This document shows, piece after piece, positions 25,912 to 34,266 of a stretch of DNA of 64,000 bases. This DNA comes from CAIWAH01 sp964602595. Its GTDB lineage: Bacteria; Verrucomicrobiota; Verrucomicrobiia; Limisphaerales; UBA9464. The notes beneath the pieces were generated by a model. It was not told the origin of the DNA. It worked only from the letters and a program-made list of their open reading frames with translations, and searched no databases. Position 1 is the stretch's first letter, and every line of letters begins with the position of its first letter. A program made the translations under genes and the position numbers. The stretch is taken from assembly GCA_964602595.1 (NCBI GenBank), contig CAZRRO010000001.1:496001-560000 (forward strand), written 5' to 3'.

Positions 25912-26745
25912 GTGTCCGCCGCCACCGCCCCCAGCCTGCTGGTCCTGATTCCCGCCTACAACGAGGAGGGACGCATCGGGCCCGTCTTGGCCGAATACGC
26001 GGAACACCTCTACCGCCACTACGCCGGCCGCGCCCGCATCGTCGTGGTGCTCAACGGCTGCTGGGACGACACCCTCGGAGTTGTCCGCGCCGCCGAGCAG
26101 AAATATCTCAGCATCTCGCACTTGGAATTCCCCGGGAAAATCGGCAAAGGCGGCGCCCTGATCGAAGGGCTGAAGCTCGCGCCCTTGGCCGACCTCGTCG
26201 CCTACGTGGACGCCGACGGGGCGACTTCACCGGCGGCCTTGCTTGATCTCGTGGCGAAATGCCAGCCCGGGCAAACCGATTGCGTGGTGGCGTCCCGCTG
26301 GCTCCCCGGCGCGAAGATCAATCACGCCCAACCGGGCAAACGCCAGTTCGCCAGCCGGCTGTTCCACCTCTTCGTCGAGGGGTTTTTCTGGATGGGCATC
26401 CGCGACACGCAGTGCGGGGCCAAGGTGATGACCCGCCGGGCCATCGAGGTGGTTCACCCCAAGCTCCGGCTCGCCGACCTCGCCTTCGACGTGAACCTGC
26501 TCTACTCGCTCCAGCAGGCTGGCTTCACCATCCGGGAGGTGCCCACGGAATGGACCGACAAGACCGGTTCCAAGGTCGTGTTCAACTTTCGAACCTCACT
26601 GAACATGCTGCTCTCGCTCGTGCGGTTGCGGTTGCTCTATTCACCACTCTACGCGTGGCTCCGCCCGCTGCGGCCGCTGGAGGAGTGGATCTACCTGAAA
26701 CTCAACGCTCCGCCGCCGAGGCGCGATCCCCAAGCAAAGGACTAG
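25912..26745 (+). CDS. GT2-family glycosyltransferase (dolichyl/polyprenyl-phosphate sugar transferase-like)
   Basis: The 277-residue protein has a GT-A fold start (LLVLIPAYNEEGRIGPVLAE), a nucleotide-sugar region (IGKGGALIEGLKLA, with VAYVDADGAT as the DXD-type metal motif), VVASRWLPGA and the acceptor-side segment GIRDTQCGAKVMTRRAIEVV and EVPTEWTDKTGSKV. This pattern resembles polyprenyl-phosphate glucosyl- or mannosyltransferases. There are no clear C-terminal transmembrane helices, only a moderately hydrophobic tail. The start is GTG at 25912. It is divergent from the surA-like gene. Donor and acceptor are unknown. Confidence 0.85.
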   Translation: MSAATAPSLLVLIPAYNEEGRIGPVLAEYAEHLYRHYAGRARIVVVLNGCWDDTLGVVRAAEQKYLSISHLEFPGKIGKGGALIEGLKLAPLADLVAYVDADGATSPAALLDLVAKCQPGQTDCVVASRWLPGAKINHAQPGKRQFASRLFHLFVEGFFWMGIRDTQCGAKVMTRRAIEVVHPKLRLADLAFDVNLLYSLQQAGFTIREVPTEWTDKTGSKVVFNFRTSLNMLLSLVRLRLLYSPLYAWLRPLRPLEEWIYLKLNAPPPRRDPQAKD

Positions 26746-26783
26746 TTGCGGCCCGGAGGCCGATCAGCGTGTCAGCTCGTGGT

Positions 26784-27389
26784 TCACGCGGACTGCTTCC
26801 GTCCGCGGCGGGAATGCGACCAAACGGTCAACCCCACCAAGCCAAGGACGATTACAGAAGGTGCCGGCGCCGCCTCCGGAACCTCTTGGATCACCTCGAA
26901 AGAAAAGCGCTCCGGGGCGAATGATTCCTGGTAGCCCCCGCCAAAACTTGGGCCTCCGTTGAACACGGATCCACCGAGGAAGGACGCGGTCCCATTATTG
27001 ACCGCGAACGTAAATCCGTCGCCCGTTGGGGATCCAAACACTGGAGGCACCTCAGCGATCAGGAAGTCGATAAACGAGCCATCCAACGCGATAGTCGCCG
27101 GCAAATCCGGAACTAAGCCGCCGCCCAACAAAATCGCAAAGGTCTCGTCCATCGAATCGAAGTATGGAAACAGGCCCGGAGCGACGGAAGAACCCGCGAA
27201 GGTCAGTGATTGAATGCCGGAGATGGAAAACACCCCTGCGTCCACGGATCCGCTGAACTGCGCGGTTAGGACGCTAGAGTTTTGGTCGGCCAATGTGTAG
27301 GTCAGCAGGCCGCTGTCGCCGTGGACTGAAGTAGCCTGCAAGGCGGCCGCCAAACTCGCCACGGTGGCAAATTGAAGTCGTGGATTCAT
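26784..27389 (-). CDS. PEP-CTERM sorting-domain protein, secreted
   Basis: This 201-residue protein has a signal peptide (NPRLQFATVASLAAALQATS), a beta-rich Gly/Ser/Phe body and a C-terminal sorting region: VPEA near residue 170, a hydrophobic helix (APSVIVLGLVGLTVW) and a basic tail (SHSRRGRKQSA). Like the protein at 8393-9148 it uses VPEA where PEP is usual. The body (LTYTLADQNSSVLTAQFSGS onward) resembles small PEP-CTERM proteins of unknown role. It converges with the GT2 gene. Confidence 0.75.
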   Translation of the reverse strand: MNPRLQFATVASLAAALQATSVHGDSGLLTYTLADQNSSVLTAQFSGSVDAGVFSISGIQSLTFAGSSVAPGLFPYFDSMDETFAILLGGGLVPDLPATIALDGSFIDFLIAEVPPVFGSPTGDGFTFAVNNGTASFLGGSVFNGGPSFGGGYQESFAPERFSFEVIQEVPEAAPAPSVIVLGLVGLTVWSHSRRGRKQSA

Positions 27390-27562
27390 TTTTTATGGGG
27401 TGAAGTGACTCGATATTCGCCTAGCGCCGAGGCCAGCGTCAACGCCGATGCCGAGGGAAATCTGCTCGCCCAGCACGGGCAGCATTAATCCCCCCTATCT
27501 ATCTCCCCCCATTTGGCAATCGAGCCCCAGCGCCCGCAGGCAACTGTCCAGGCTTGCTCCAG

Positions 27563-29386
27563 CTACCGACGGCCGCCCCGCTTGGCCCCCTTGCCGGCTT
27601 TCGGACCGGAGGCATTCGCCGCCTTCGCGCCCCGCTTGGCGCCGGGTTTCGCGCCGGACTTGGCCCCTACGCGGGTGCCGGGACGGTCAGGCCGCGTGGG
27701 CCGGGCCGGCCGGGGCGTGCGGGCGGGCAGGTTGTCCGCCTGTTTGCCCATGGTGGTGCCGGGGCGCGACGGACGGGCCAGTTTCTTGCCGTAAACCGGC
27801 TTCTCGAACCGCTTGGGTCGGTAGCCGGCGTGCTTCTTCAGCGTCAGCCCGGCCGGTTGGTTGAACTTGCGCAGCGGCTCGATGGTCTTGGGACGCGGCT
27901 TGGGCACCAAGATGATCGGGCAGCCTTCGTAACCGAATGCCCGGCGCATCTCGCCCGCCATATACTTGTTGTAAACGGGGCTGAGAATCTCGTCCCGGTT
28001 CACAAACAGGAGGAAGGTCGGCGGCGCCTTCCGGACCTGGGTGGCGTAATACAGCTTGAGCCGGTGCCCTTCCGAGCTGACGGGTTGCCGACGTTCAACG
28101 GCGTCCTGCAACGTCCGGTTGAGAATGGACGTCGGCACCTCCTGGCCGAGCTGGGCGGCGACGTAGCGGACCGACTCCAGCAGGCGGTCCAACTGGAAGC
28201 CGTCCTTGGCCGAGGTGAAGATCACCGGCGCGTAATCGAGGAAAAAGAGCTTCTCCTGCACCCATTCGCCGAACTCGGTCAGCGTGGTCATCTGGTGGTT
28301 CCGCTTGTCGATCTTGATGCCCTTCTCCCGGCGTTCGATCTCCTTCTGGCGCGCGGCGAGGACGTTGTCGGCCACAAGGTCCCACTTGTTGACCACCACG
28401 ATGCAGGCGCGTTTGGCCTCGACGATCAGGTCACTGATCTTCTTGTCCTGCTCCACCACGCCGTTCTCCGCGTCGAGCACCAGCACGGTGATGTCGCAGC
28501 GGTTGATGGCATCCCGGGTCCGTTCCGTGCTGAAGAATTCGACGGTGTCCTCCACCCGGCGGGCCTTGCGCAGGCCGGCAGTGTCGATGAGCACGTAATG
28601 CTGGCGCACGCCTTCGGTATCCACCTCGAACGGCACATCCACCGCGTCGCGGGTGGTGCCGGGAATCGGGCTCACAATGACCCGCTCGGAACCGGTCAGG
28701 GCATTGATGATGGACGACTTGCCGACGTTGGGCCGACCGACGATGGCGAGCTTCACCGGGCGCTTCGGCGAACCCAAGGGTGGCTCGGGCTTCCGCTCCT
28801 TCTTGTCCGCAGCGGCGGCTTCCTCGTCGTCGTATTGTTCCGCCGCCGTCCGTTCGACCGGTTCCGGTGCGGGCTCGGGTTTCGGCAGGTAACCCATCGC
28901 GGAATTCATCAGGGCCTCGAGCCCTCGGCCGTGGATGGCACTGACCGGGAAGACCCGGCCGAAGCCCAGTTCGGAAAATTCCAGCGCGGTGGTCTCCGCC
29001 GAACTGTTGTCGGCCTTGTTGGCGGCGAGCAGCACTGGCCGGCCGGCGGCCCGGAGCCGTTTGGCGACCTCCGCGTCGAGCGGCACGATGCCCTCCTGGA
29101 CGTTGACGACGAGGATGATTGCGTCCGCGGATTCGATGGCGATCTGCACCTGGTCGAAGGCGGCCTGGGTGATCACATCCTCCGCCTTTTCCCGCCGCAT
29201 GAGGCCGATGCCGCCGGTGTCGACCAAGGTGTAGGGCCGCCCGTGCCATTCCACCTCCGCGGTCACGCGATCACGGGTCACGCCGGGCATATCATGCACG
29301 ATGGCGATGCGTTTGCCCGCGATGCGATTGAACAGCGCGGATTTGCCGACATTGGGTCGGCCGACGATGGCGATAAGCCCTGACAT
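27563..29386 (-). CDS. der: GTPase Der (EngA), with long basic C-terminal tail
   Basis: Der is a double-GTPase needed for 50S ribosome assembly. From MSGLIAIVGRPNVGKSALFN the 607-residue product has G1 at residues 9-16, DTGGI (G3), NKAD (G4), a second GTPase with GRPNVGKSS (217-225), DTAGLRKARR and NKWD, then the KH-like domain. An acidic linker (about 170-210) separates the G domains. The last roughly 75 residues are an unusual Arg/Lys/Pro/Gly/Ala tail with iterated GAK units (GAKSGAKPGAKRGAK), much longer than in typical Der (about 440-500 residues). Such a tail could bind rRNA. The ATG at 29386 is chosen because the 23 residues before it are not conserved. It is divergent from trpF. Confidence 0.96.
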   Translation of the reverse strand: MSGLIAIVGRPNVGKSALFNRIAGKRIAIVHDMPGVTRDRVTAEVEWHGRPYTLVDTGGIGLMRREKAEDVITQAAFDQVQIAIESADAIILVVNVQEGIVPLDAEVAKRLRAAGRPVLLAANKADNSSAETTALEFSELGFGRVFPVSAIHGRGLEALMNSAMGYLPKPEPAPEPVERTAAEQYDDEEAAAADKKERKPEPPLGSPKRPVKLAIVGRPNVGKSSIINALTGSERVIVSPIPGTTRDAVDVPFEVDTEGVRQHYVLIDTAGLRKARRVEDTVEFFSTERTRDAINRCDITVLVLDAENGVVEQDKKISDLIVEAKRACIVVVNKWDLVADNVLAARQKEIERREKGIKIDKRNHQMTTLTEFGEWVQEKLFFLDYAPVIFTSAKDGFQLDRLLESVRYVAAQLGQEVPTSILNRTLQDAVERRQPVSSEGHRLKLYYATQVRKAPPTFLLFVNRDEILSPVYNKYMAGEMRRAFGYEGCPIILVPKPRPKTIEPLRKFNQPAGLTLKKHAGYRPKRFEKPVYGKKLARPSRPGTTMGKQADNLPARTPRPARPTRPDRPGTRVGAKSGAKPGAKRGAKAANASGPKAGKGAKRGGRR

Positions 29387-29483
29387 GCCGGGCAGGGTGC
29401 CCGAAACCGCCGGTCCGGCAAAGGAATCTCCGCAACCGGACTTGGCGGCGGCCAAGCGTTGCCCTCAACCTGCGGCCGTGTTC

Positions 29484-30122
29484 ATGCGGATCAAGATCTG
29501 TGGGCTGACCCGGCTGGCCGACGCCCTCGCCGCCGTCGAAGCCGGCGCGGATGCCCTGGGGTTTGTCTTCGTCCCGGGCACGCCCCGGGCGGTGACCCTC
29601 CCGCAGGCGGCCGCGCTGGTCCGCGCCCTGCCGCCGCTGGTGAGCAAGGTGGGCCTGTTCGTGAACGCCGACGCCAACCTCGTGCGCGATACCGTGGCCG
29701 CCGTCGGGCTCGATACCGTCCAACTGCACGGCGAGGAGGCACCCGAATTCGCCGCCGAGTTCCGTGGCCGGACAAAGGTCATCAAGGCCTTCCGCGTCCG
29801 GGACGCCGCCAGCCTCGCCGCCCTGCCCGCCTACCGCGAATCCGTCGACGCCTTCCTGCTCGACGCTTTCGTCGCCGGTTCACACGGCGGCACCGGGGCG
29901 AGATTTGACTGGTCCCTGGCCCTGCCGGCGAAGGAGCTCGGACTTCCGGTGATCCTTGCCGGTGGACTCACGCCGGAGAATGCCGCCGCGGCCGTTCGCC
30001 AAGTCCGGCCGTTCGCGCTCGACGTTTCCAGCGGCGTGGAGGCGGCGCCGGGCCAGAAGGATCCCGACAAGATTCGCCGGCTCATCCGCGAGGCGCGGGC
30101 CGCGGCGGCCGCGCTGGACTGA
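29484..30122 (+). CDS. trpF: Phosphoribosylanthranilate isomerase
   Basis: TrpF isomerises N-(5-phosphoribosyl)anthranilate in tryptophan synthesis. The 212-residue TIM barrel starts MRIKICGLTRLADALAAVEA (catalytic Cys7) and continues with GADALGFVFVPGTPRAV, VGLFVNADANLVRDTVAAVG, TVQLHGEE, the catalytic Asp in FLLDAFVAGSHGGTGARFDW, VILAGGLTPENAAAAV and ALDVSSGVEAAPGQKDPDKI. It begins 97 bases from der in the opposite direction. No other trp gene is in the window, so it stands alone here. Confidence 0.95.
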   Translation: MRIKICGLTRLADALAAVEAGADALGFVFVPGTPRAVTLPQAAALVRALPPLVSKVGLFVNADANLVRDTVAAVGLDTVQLHGEEAPEFAAEFRGRTKVIKAFRVRDAASLAALPAYRESVDAFLLDAFVAGSHGGTGARFDWSLALPAKELGLPVILAGGLTPENAAAAVRQVRPFALDVSSGVEAAPGQKDPDKIRRLIREARAAAAALD

Positions 30123-30235
30123 ACTTTCCCGTAACCGCTCCGGGTTCGGTCAGTCACCGTTTGCGTGAAGCCGGTGCGGTTTGGGATGGGCATAGGGTCC
30201 TGCGCCTGACAGCTTGGCTTCACACCCTTTTCCTC

Positions 30236-31771
30236 ATGGCAAGTTCAGGCAATTCCGGCTGGCTGAAGTGGCTGGTCCTCGTCGCGGTCCTCGGTGGTGG
30301 CGGCTACGGCTACGTCAAGTGGCGTGGCACCGCCGGCGGCGCCAGTGGCGGCGCCGCGGATCTCCGCACCAATGTCATCTCCCGCGGCGACATCACGCAG
30401 TCCGTAACCGCCAACGGTGGCATCACGCCCGTGCGGGTGGTCACCGTCGGCAGCCAGATCTCCGGCATCATCACCGAGCTGCGGGTGGACTTTAACTCCC
30501 GGGTGAAGGAAGGCGACGTGCTGGCGAAGATCGACCCTGCCACTTACGAACGCGCCATGGCCCGCGTGGAGGCCGAACTGGCCAATTCCGAGGCGGCGCT
30601 CGCGTTGGCCAAGTTCAACGCCAAGCGTTCGAAGGAGCTCTACTCCGCCAAGCTGATCTCCGAGACCGAAAATCAGCAGGCCGAAGTCGCGCTGCTTCAG
30701 GCGGAGGCGAACGTGAAGACGCGCGTCGCCGCCGTGGACAGCGCCAAGGTGGACCTCGACCGCACCACGATCCTCGCGCCAATCAGCGGCATGGTGATCT
30801 CGCGGAAGGTCGAGGCCGGCCAGACCGTGGCAGCGAGCTTCAACGCCCCCGAACTCTTCCAAATCGCGAACGACCTCACCAAGATGCAGATCGAGGCGGC
30901 CGTTTCGGAGGCCGACGTCGGCGGCGTGATCGAAGGCCAGAGCGTGGACTTCACGGTGGATGCCTTCCAGACCCGCAAGTTCAAGGGCAAGGTGCGCCAG
31001 GTGCGGTTCGCCCCGGTGACCAACCAAAATGTCGTCACCTACACGACCGTCGTCGAAGTGGACAACAGCGACCTCAAGCTGCGCCCGGGCATGACCGCGA
31101 GCGCCTCGATCATCACGGCTCAGCGGACCAACGTCCTGAAAATCCCCGCTGCCGCGCTGCGTTTCCGCCCGGCCACCGGCGTCACCATTGCCGGCACGAA
31201 CGATGCCGTGGCCAAAGCGGCCGGCACCAAGGTGCCCGCCGTGACCAGTGCCAAGGGTGAAGTCGCCACCAGCGGCCCCTTTGCCGGCCTGCCCATCCCT
31301 CCCTGGCAGGCGGGCGGCGAACGGCGCCGACCCAGCGACACGGAACGGGCCGAATACGAGGCTTCGCTCACGCCGGACCAGAAGGCGAAATACGATCAGG
31401 TGATGGCCGAGATGCGCGCCCGCTTTGCCCAGCGCTCCCAAGGCGGGGGCGGCGAAGGCGGCGGTCCCGGGGGACCTGGCGGGGGCATGGGCATGGGCGG
31501 CGGCGGTCGCCCACGGCCGGAAGTCGAAGGCCCGGCGTTCCGGACTGTCTATGTGCTCGACCGCGAGAAGTCGGCCCCCGGCAATCCCGTGCTGACGGCC
31601 GTCGTCATCAAGACCGGCATCAGCGACGGCACGAACACTGAAGTTGCTGACGGCCTGAAGGAAGGTGACGTCGTGGTCGTGGGCACCGTGGCCACGGCGA
31701 CGACCACCACGGCGGCCCCGGCCGGCAACCCCTTCGGTGGCCCGTTCGGTGGCGGCGGCCCGCGTCGGTGA
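30236..31771 (+). CDS. MacA/HlyD-type periplasmic adaptor of an ABC efflux system
   Basis: The 511-residue protein has an N-terminal membrane anchor (KWLVLVAVLGGGGYGYVKW), a lipoyl-type half-motif (VTVGSQISGIITELRVDFNS), a helical hairpin region (about 95-185), TILAPISGMVISRKVEAGQT and beta-barrel segments (FTVDAFQTRKFKGKVRQVRF, VDNSDLKLRPGMTASASI). Between the beta-barrel and membrane-proximal regions lies an atypical stretch with a charged helix and a Gly-rich run (about residues 402-423). It links the inner-membrane transporter to an outer-membrane channel, which is not encoded here. The MacB-type ATPase starts 34 bases downstream. Confidence 0.88.
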   Translation: MASSGNSGWLKWLVLVAVLGGGGYGYVKWRGTAGGASGGAADLRTNVISRGDITQSVTANGGITPVRVVTVGSQISGIITELRVDFNSRVKEGDVLAKIDPATYERAMARVEAELANSEAALALAKFNAKRSKELYSAKLISETENQQAEVALLQAEANVKTRVAAVDSAKVDLDRTTILAPISGMVISRKVEAGQTVAASFNAPELFQIANDLTKMQIEAAVSEADVGGVIEGQSVDFTVDAFQTRKFKGKVRQVRFAPVTNQNVVTYTTVVEVDNSDLKLRPGMTASASIITAQRTNVLKIPAAALRFRPATGVTIAGTNDAVAKAAGTKVPAVTSAKGEVATSGPFAGLPIPPWQAGGERRRPSDTERAEYEASLTPDQKAKYDQVMAEMRARFAQRSQGGGGEGGGPGGPGGGMGMGGGGRPRPEVEGPAFRTVYVLDREKSAPGNPVLTAVVIKTGISDGTNTEVADGLKEGDVVVVGTVATATTTTAAPAGNPFGGPFGGGGPRR

Positions 31772-31805
31772 TCCGCGAATCCAACTCCACAATCCCGCAC
31801 GCCGT

Positions 31806-32573
31806 GTGAGCGACCGTATTCCCGTCATCCAGCTTGAGGACTTCCGCAAGACCTACACCAGCGGCGAAGTGCAGGTGCAGGCAGTGCGCGGCGTCAACCT
31901 GACGATCCAGCCCGGCGAGTTCGTTGCCATCATGGGTGCCTCCGGTTCCGGCAAGAGCACGATGATGAACACGCTCGGCTGCCTTGACCGCCCGACCAGC
32001 GGACGGTTCCGCCTCGACGGCGTGAACGTCGGCGAGCTGAACCGCGACGAACTGGCGGACCTGCGCAACCGCAAGATCGGCTTCGTCTTCCAGGGCTTCA
32101 ACCTGCTCTCCCGCACCACGGCCGTGGAAAACGTCGAGCTGCCCATGCTCTACACCCGCCCCGCCCCGCCGACGAGGGAGCAGCGCGAACGCGCCATGAA
32201 GGCCCTGGAACTCGTCGGGCTCGGCAAACGATTTGACCACACGCCCAGCCAGCTTTCCGGCGGTCAGCAGCAGCGAGTCGCCATCGCCCGCGCACTGGTC
32301 AATCAGCCCAAGCTCCTGCTCGCCGACGAGCCGACCGGCAATCTCGATTCCCGCACCAGCATCGAGATCATGGGCATCTTCCAACGCCTGAACGACGAGG
32401 GCATGACCGTCGCGATGGTGACCCACGAACTCGACATCGCCCGCTACTGCCGCCGGGTCGTTGTCATGCGCGACGGCCTCATTCGCAGCGACGAGGTGGT
32501 GCACGACCGCCTGCTGGCTACCGACGAACTGGCCAAACTCGACGCCGAACAGAAAGCCGTGCAACTACACTGA
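31806..32573 (+). CDS. MacB/LolD-type ABC transporter ATP-binding protein
   Basis: The 255-residue ATPase has IQLEDFRKTYTSGEVQVQAV at the start, Walker A GASGSGKST, the Q loop FQGFNLLSRTTAVENVELPM, signature LSGGQQQRVAIARAL, Walker B LLLADEPTGNLD and the H loop AMVTHELDIA. These match the ATPase that pairs with FtsX-like permeases in MacB or LolCDE-type systems. The start is GTG at 31806, immediately before VSDRIPVIQLE. The cognate permease at 33001 is normally adjacent but is here separated by the four-helix-bundle cassette. Confidence 0.9.
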   Translation: MSDRIPVIQLEDFRKTYTSGEVQVQAVRGVNLTIQPGEFVAIMGASGSGKSTMMNTLGCLDRPTSGRFRLDGVNVGELNRDELADLRNRKIGFVFQGFNLLSRTTAVENVELPMLYTRPAPPTREQRERAMKALELVGLGKRFDHTPSQLSGGQQQRVAIARALVNQPKLLLADEPTGNLDSRTSIEIMGIFQRLNDEGMTVAMVTHELDIARYCRRVVVMRDGLIRSDEVVHDRLLATDELAKLDAEQKAVQLH

Positions 32574-32998
32574 CCGAAGAAAGGCGGAAGGCAGAATGAA
32601 GAATGAAGAAAAGGACCTGGCCCCGCGGACCAAGCTCTTTGCCCGCGCAATCATTCGCATGTTCGCCAAGCTGCCGAAAGACACCGCATCCCAGGTTCTG
32701 GGCCGACAAGTCCTGCGTTCAGGAACCTCGGTGGGGGCAAACTACCGCGAAGCCAACCGCGCTCGATCCAAGGCGGAGTTCATTGCCAAGATTGGAGATT
32801 GTCTCAAGGAAGCCGACGAATCCCTTTACTGGCTCGAACTGTTGTCGGAGGAACACTTCCTCGCTCAGCCTGAAGCGCAGCCGCTGCTGAAAGAAGCCGA
32901 CGAATTGGTTGCCATCTTCACCACCATTTCCCGCCGCGCCCGTGGAGACGACTGATGGTTTTCTCCATTCTTCATTCTTACTTCTTCATTCCCCTCAA
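32574..32998. mobile_element. Four-helix-bundle (IVS-type) cassette with flanking inverted repeats, inserted in a MacB operon
   Basis: Between the ATPase and permease genes lies one small gene bounded by a shared 13-base inverted sequence: AGAATGAAGAATG (32594-32606, overlapping the start codon) and CATTCTTCATTCT (downstream at about 32963-32975), set in longer purine-rich and pyrimidine-rich tracts. The arrangement suggests a discrete insertable cassette. I see no transposase. Boundaries are approximate. Confidence 0.5.
32596..32955 (+). CDS. Four-helix bundle protein (23S rRNA intervening-sequence protein family)
   Basis: This 119-residue all-alpha protein matches the IVS/four-helix-bundle family, first known from 23S rRNA intervening sequences and related to the accessory protein of diversity-generating retroelements. 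Diagnostic motifs are KLFARAIIRMFAKLPKD, VLGRQVLRSGTSVGANYREA, RSKAEFIAKIGDCLKEADES and YWLELL. The ATG at 32596 lies inside the left flanking repeat, so the coding start is part of the element. Its function is unknown; relatives bind nucleic acid. It lies within an efflux operon to which it has no obvious relation. Confidence 0.9.
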   Translation: MKNEEKDLAPRTKLFARAIIRMFAKLPKDTASQVLGRQVLRSGTSVGANYREANRARSKAEFIAKIGDCLKEADESLYWLELLSEEHFLAQPEAQPLLKEADELVAIFTTISRRARGDD

Positions 32999-33000
32999 TC

Positions 33001-34215
33001 ATGTTTGCGACACTCAAGATTGCCCTGCGGGCCCTGCGCCGGAACGTCCTGCGCTCGTTCCTCACTATGCTCGGCATCATCGTCGGCATCTCCGCCGTCA
33101 TCGTCGGCGTCAGCATGGGGACGGGCGCCAAGGCCGAGGTGGACAAGCGCATAGCGAGCATGGGTAACAACCTGCTGACCATCCGCTCCGGCAACATGTC
33201 CCGCGGCGGCGTGCGCGGCGGGTTCGGCATGAACGCCAATCTGACCATCGAGGATTACGACGCGATCCGCCGGGAAGTGTCCGGAATCTCCGCGGTCAGC
33301 CCCGAAGCCCGCACCCAGGGCCAGGTCGCCGCCGGCAGCCAGAACAGCAACGTGCAGGTTTCCGGCGTCAGCGCCGACTACCTCGCCGCCCGCTCCTGGA
33401 ATCTTCGCGCCGGCGACAACTTCACCGACACCGACGTCCGCAATGCCAACAAGGTCGCCGTCCTTGGCACCACCACGGCCAAGACGCTCTTCGGCGAAAA
33501 CGTGGATCCCGTCGGCCAGATCATCCGCATCAAGAACGCGCCGTTCACCATCGTCGGCTGGCTCGAGGCCAAGGGCTCCGGCAGCTTCGGCCAGGATCAG
33601 GACGATGTCATCCTGGTGCCCTACACCAGCGCGATGAAGCGGCTTTCCGGCGACACCAAGTTCCGCTCCCTGTTCGTGCAGGCCGAGGCCGCCGAGGGCA
33701 TTCCCGACGTGAAACAGCAGATCGAGGAACTGCTCCGTCAGCGCCACCAGATCACCGAGGGCAAGGACGACGACTTCATGGTCGCCACCCAGCAGGAAAC
33801 CTCCGAGTTCCTCAACGCCAACAACCAGATCATGACCGTCCTAATCGGGTTCTTCGCCGGCATCTCCCTCGTCGTCGGCGGCATCGGCATCATGAACATC
33901 ATGCTCGTCAGCGTCACCGAACGAACCCGCGAGATCGGCATCCGCCTCGCTGTCGGCGCCCGGGGCCGCGACGTGCTCCGGCAGTTCCTCACCGAGGCCG
34001 TGCTCCTCAGCGTCGTGGGCGGCGCCCTGGGCATCGCCACCGGCTACTGGCTCGCGCCGCTGCTCACCAAGTTCTACGGCTTCGCGACCCTGATTTCGAA
34101 TACCTCCGTCGTCATGGCCTTCTCCGTCAGCGTCCTGATCGGCATCGTGTTCGGCTTCTTCCCCGCGTTGAAGGCCGCCAACCTCGATCCCATCGACGCC
34201 CTCCGTTACGAGTAG
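33001..34215 (+). CDS. MacB/FtsX-like ABC transporter permease
   Basis: The 404-residue permease begins MFATLKIALRALRRNVLRSF with a first transmembrane helix (LTMLGIIVGISAVIVGVSMG). A periplasmic MacB-PCD domain follows (about 50-275), then three C-terminal helices of the FtsX fold: FFAGISLVVGGIGIMNIMLV, LLSVVGGALGIATGYWLAPL and VVMAFSVSVLIGIVFGFFPA. The tail AANLDPIDALRYE is typical of MacB-type permeases. The upstream pyrimidine-rich sequence is the right flank of the cassette, and no Shine-Dalgarno sequence is present. With the adaptor and ATPase it forms a tripartite exporter of unknown substrate. Confidence 0.92.
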   Translation: MFATLKIALRALRRNVLRSFLTMLGIIVGISAVIVGVSMGTGAKAEVDKRIASMGNNLLTIRSGNMSRGGVRGGFGMNANLTIEDYDAIRREVSGISAVSPEARTQGQVAAGSQNSNVQVSGVSADYLAARSWNLRAGDNFTDTDVRNANKVAVLGTTTAKTLFGENVDPVGQIIRIKNAPFTIVGWLEAKGSGSFGQDQDDVILVPYTSAMKRLSGDTKFRSLFVQAEAAEGIPDVKQQIEELLRQRHQITEGKDDDFMVATQQETSEFLNANNQIMTVLIGFFAGISLVVGGIGIMNIMLVSVTERTREIGIRLAVGARGRDVLRQFLTEAVLLSVVGGALGIATGYWLAPLLTKFYGFATLISNTSVVMAFSVSVLIGIVFGFFPALKAANLDPIDALRYE

Positions 34216-34266
34216 CCGGCCGGAACCGCCGTTGTCTCTCGGCTTGGGGCGGCGCACCCTCCGGCC

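Noticed and set aside
27554..29383. 609-codon frame on + strand opposite der
   Set aside because: Der is unmistakable on the minus strand. This frame is a GC-driven shadow.
30245..31849. 534-codon frame on minus strand opposite the adaptor gene
   Set aside because: The + strand adaptor has membrane anchor and lipoyl motifs; the minus frame has none.
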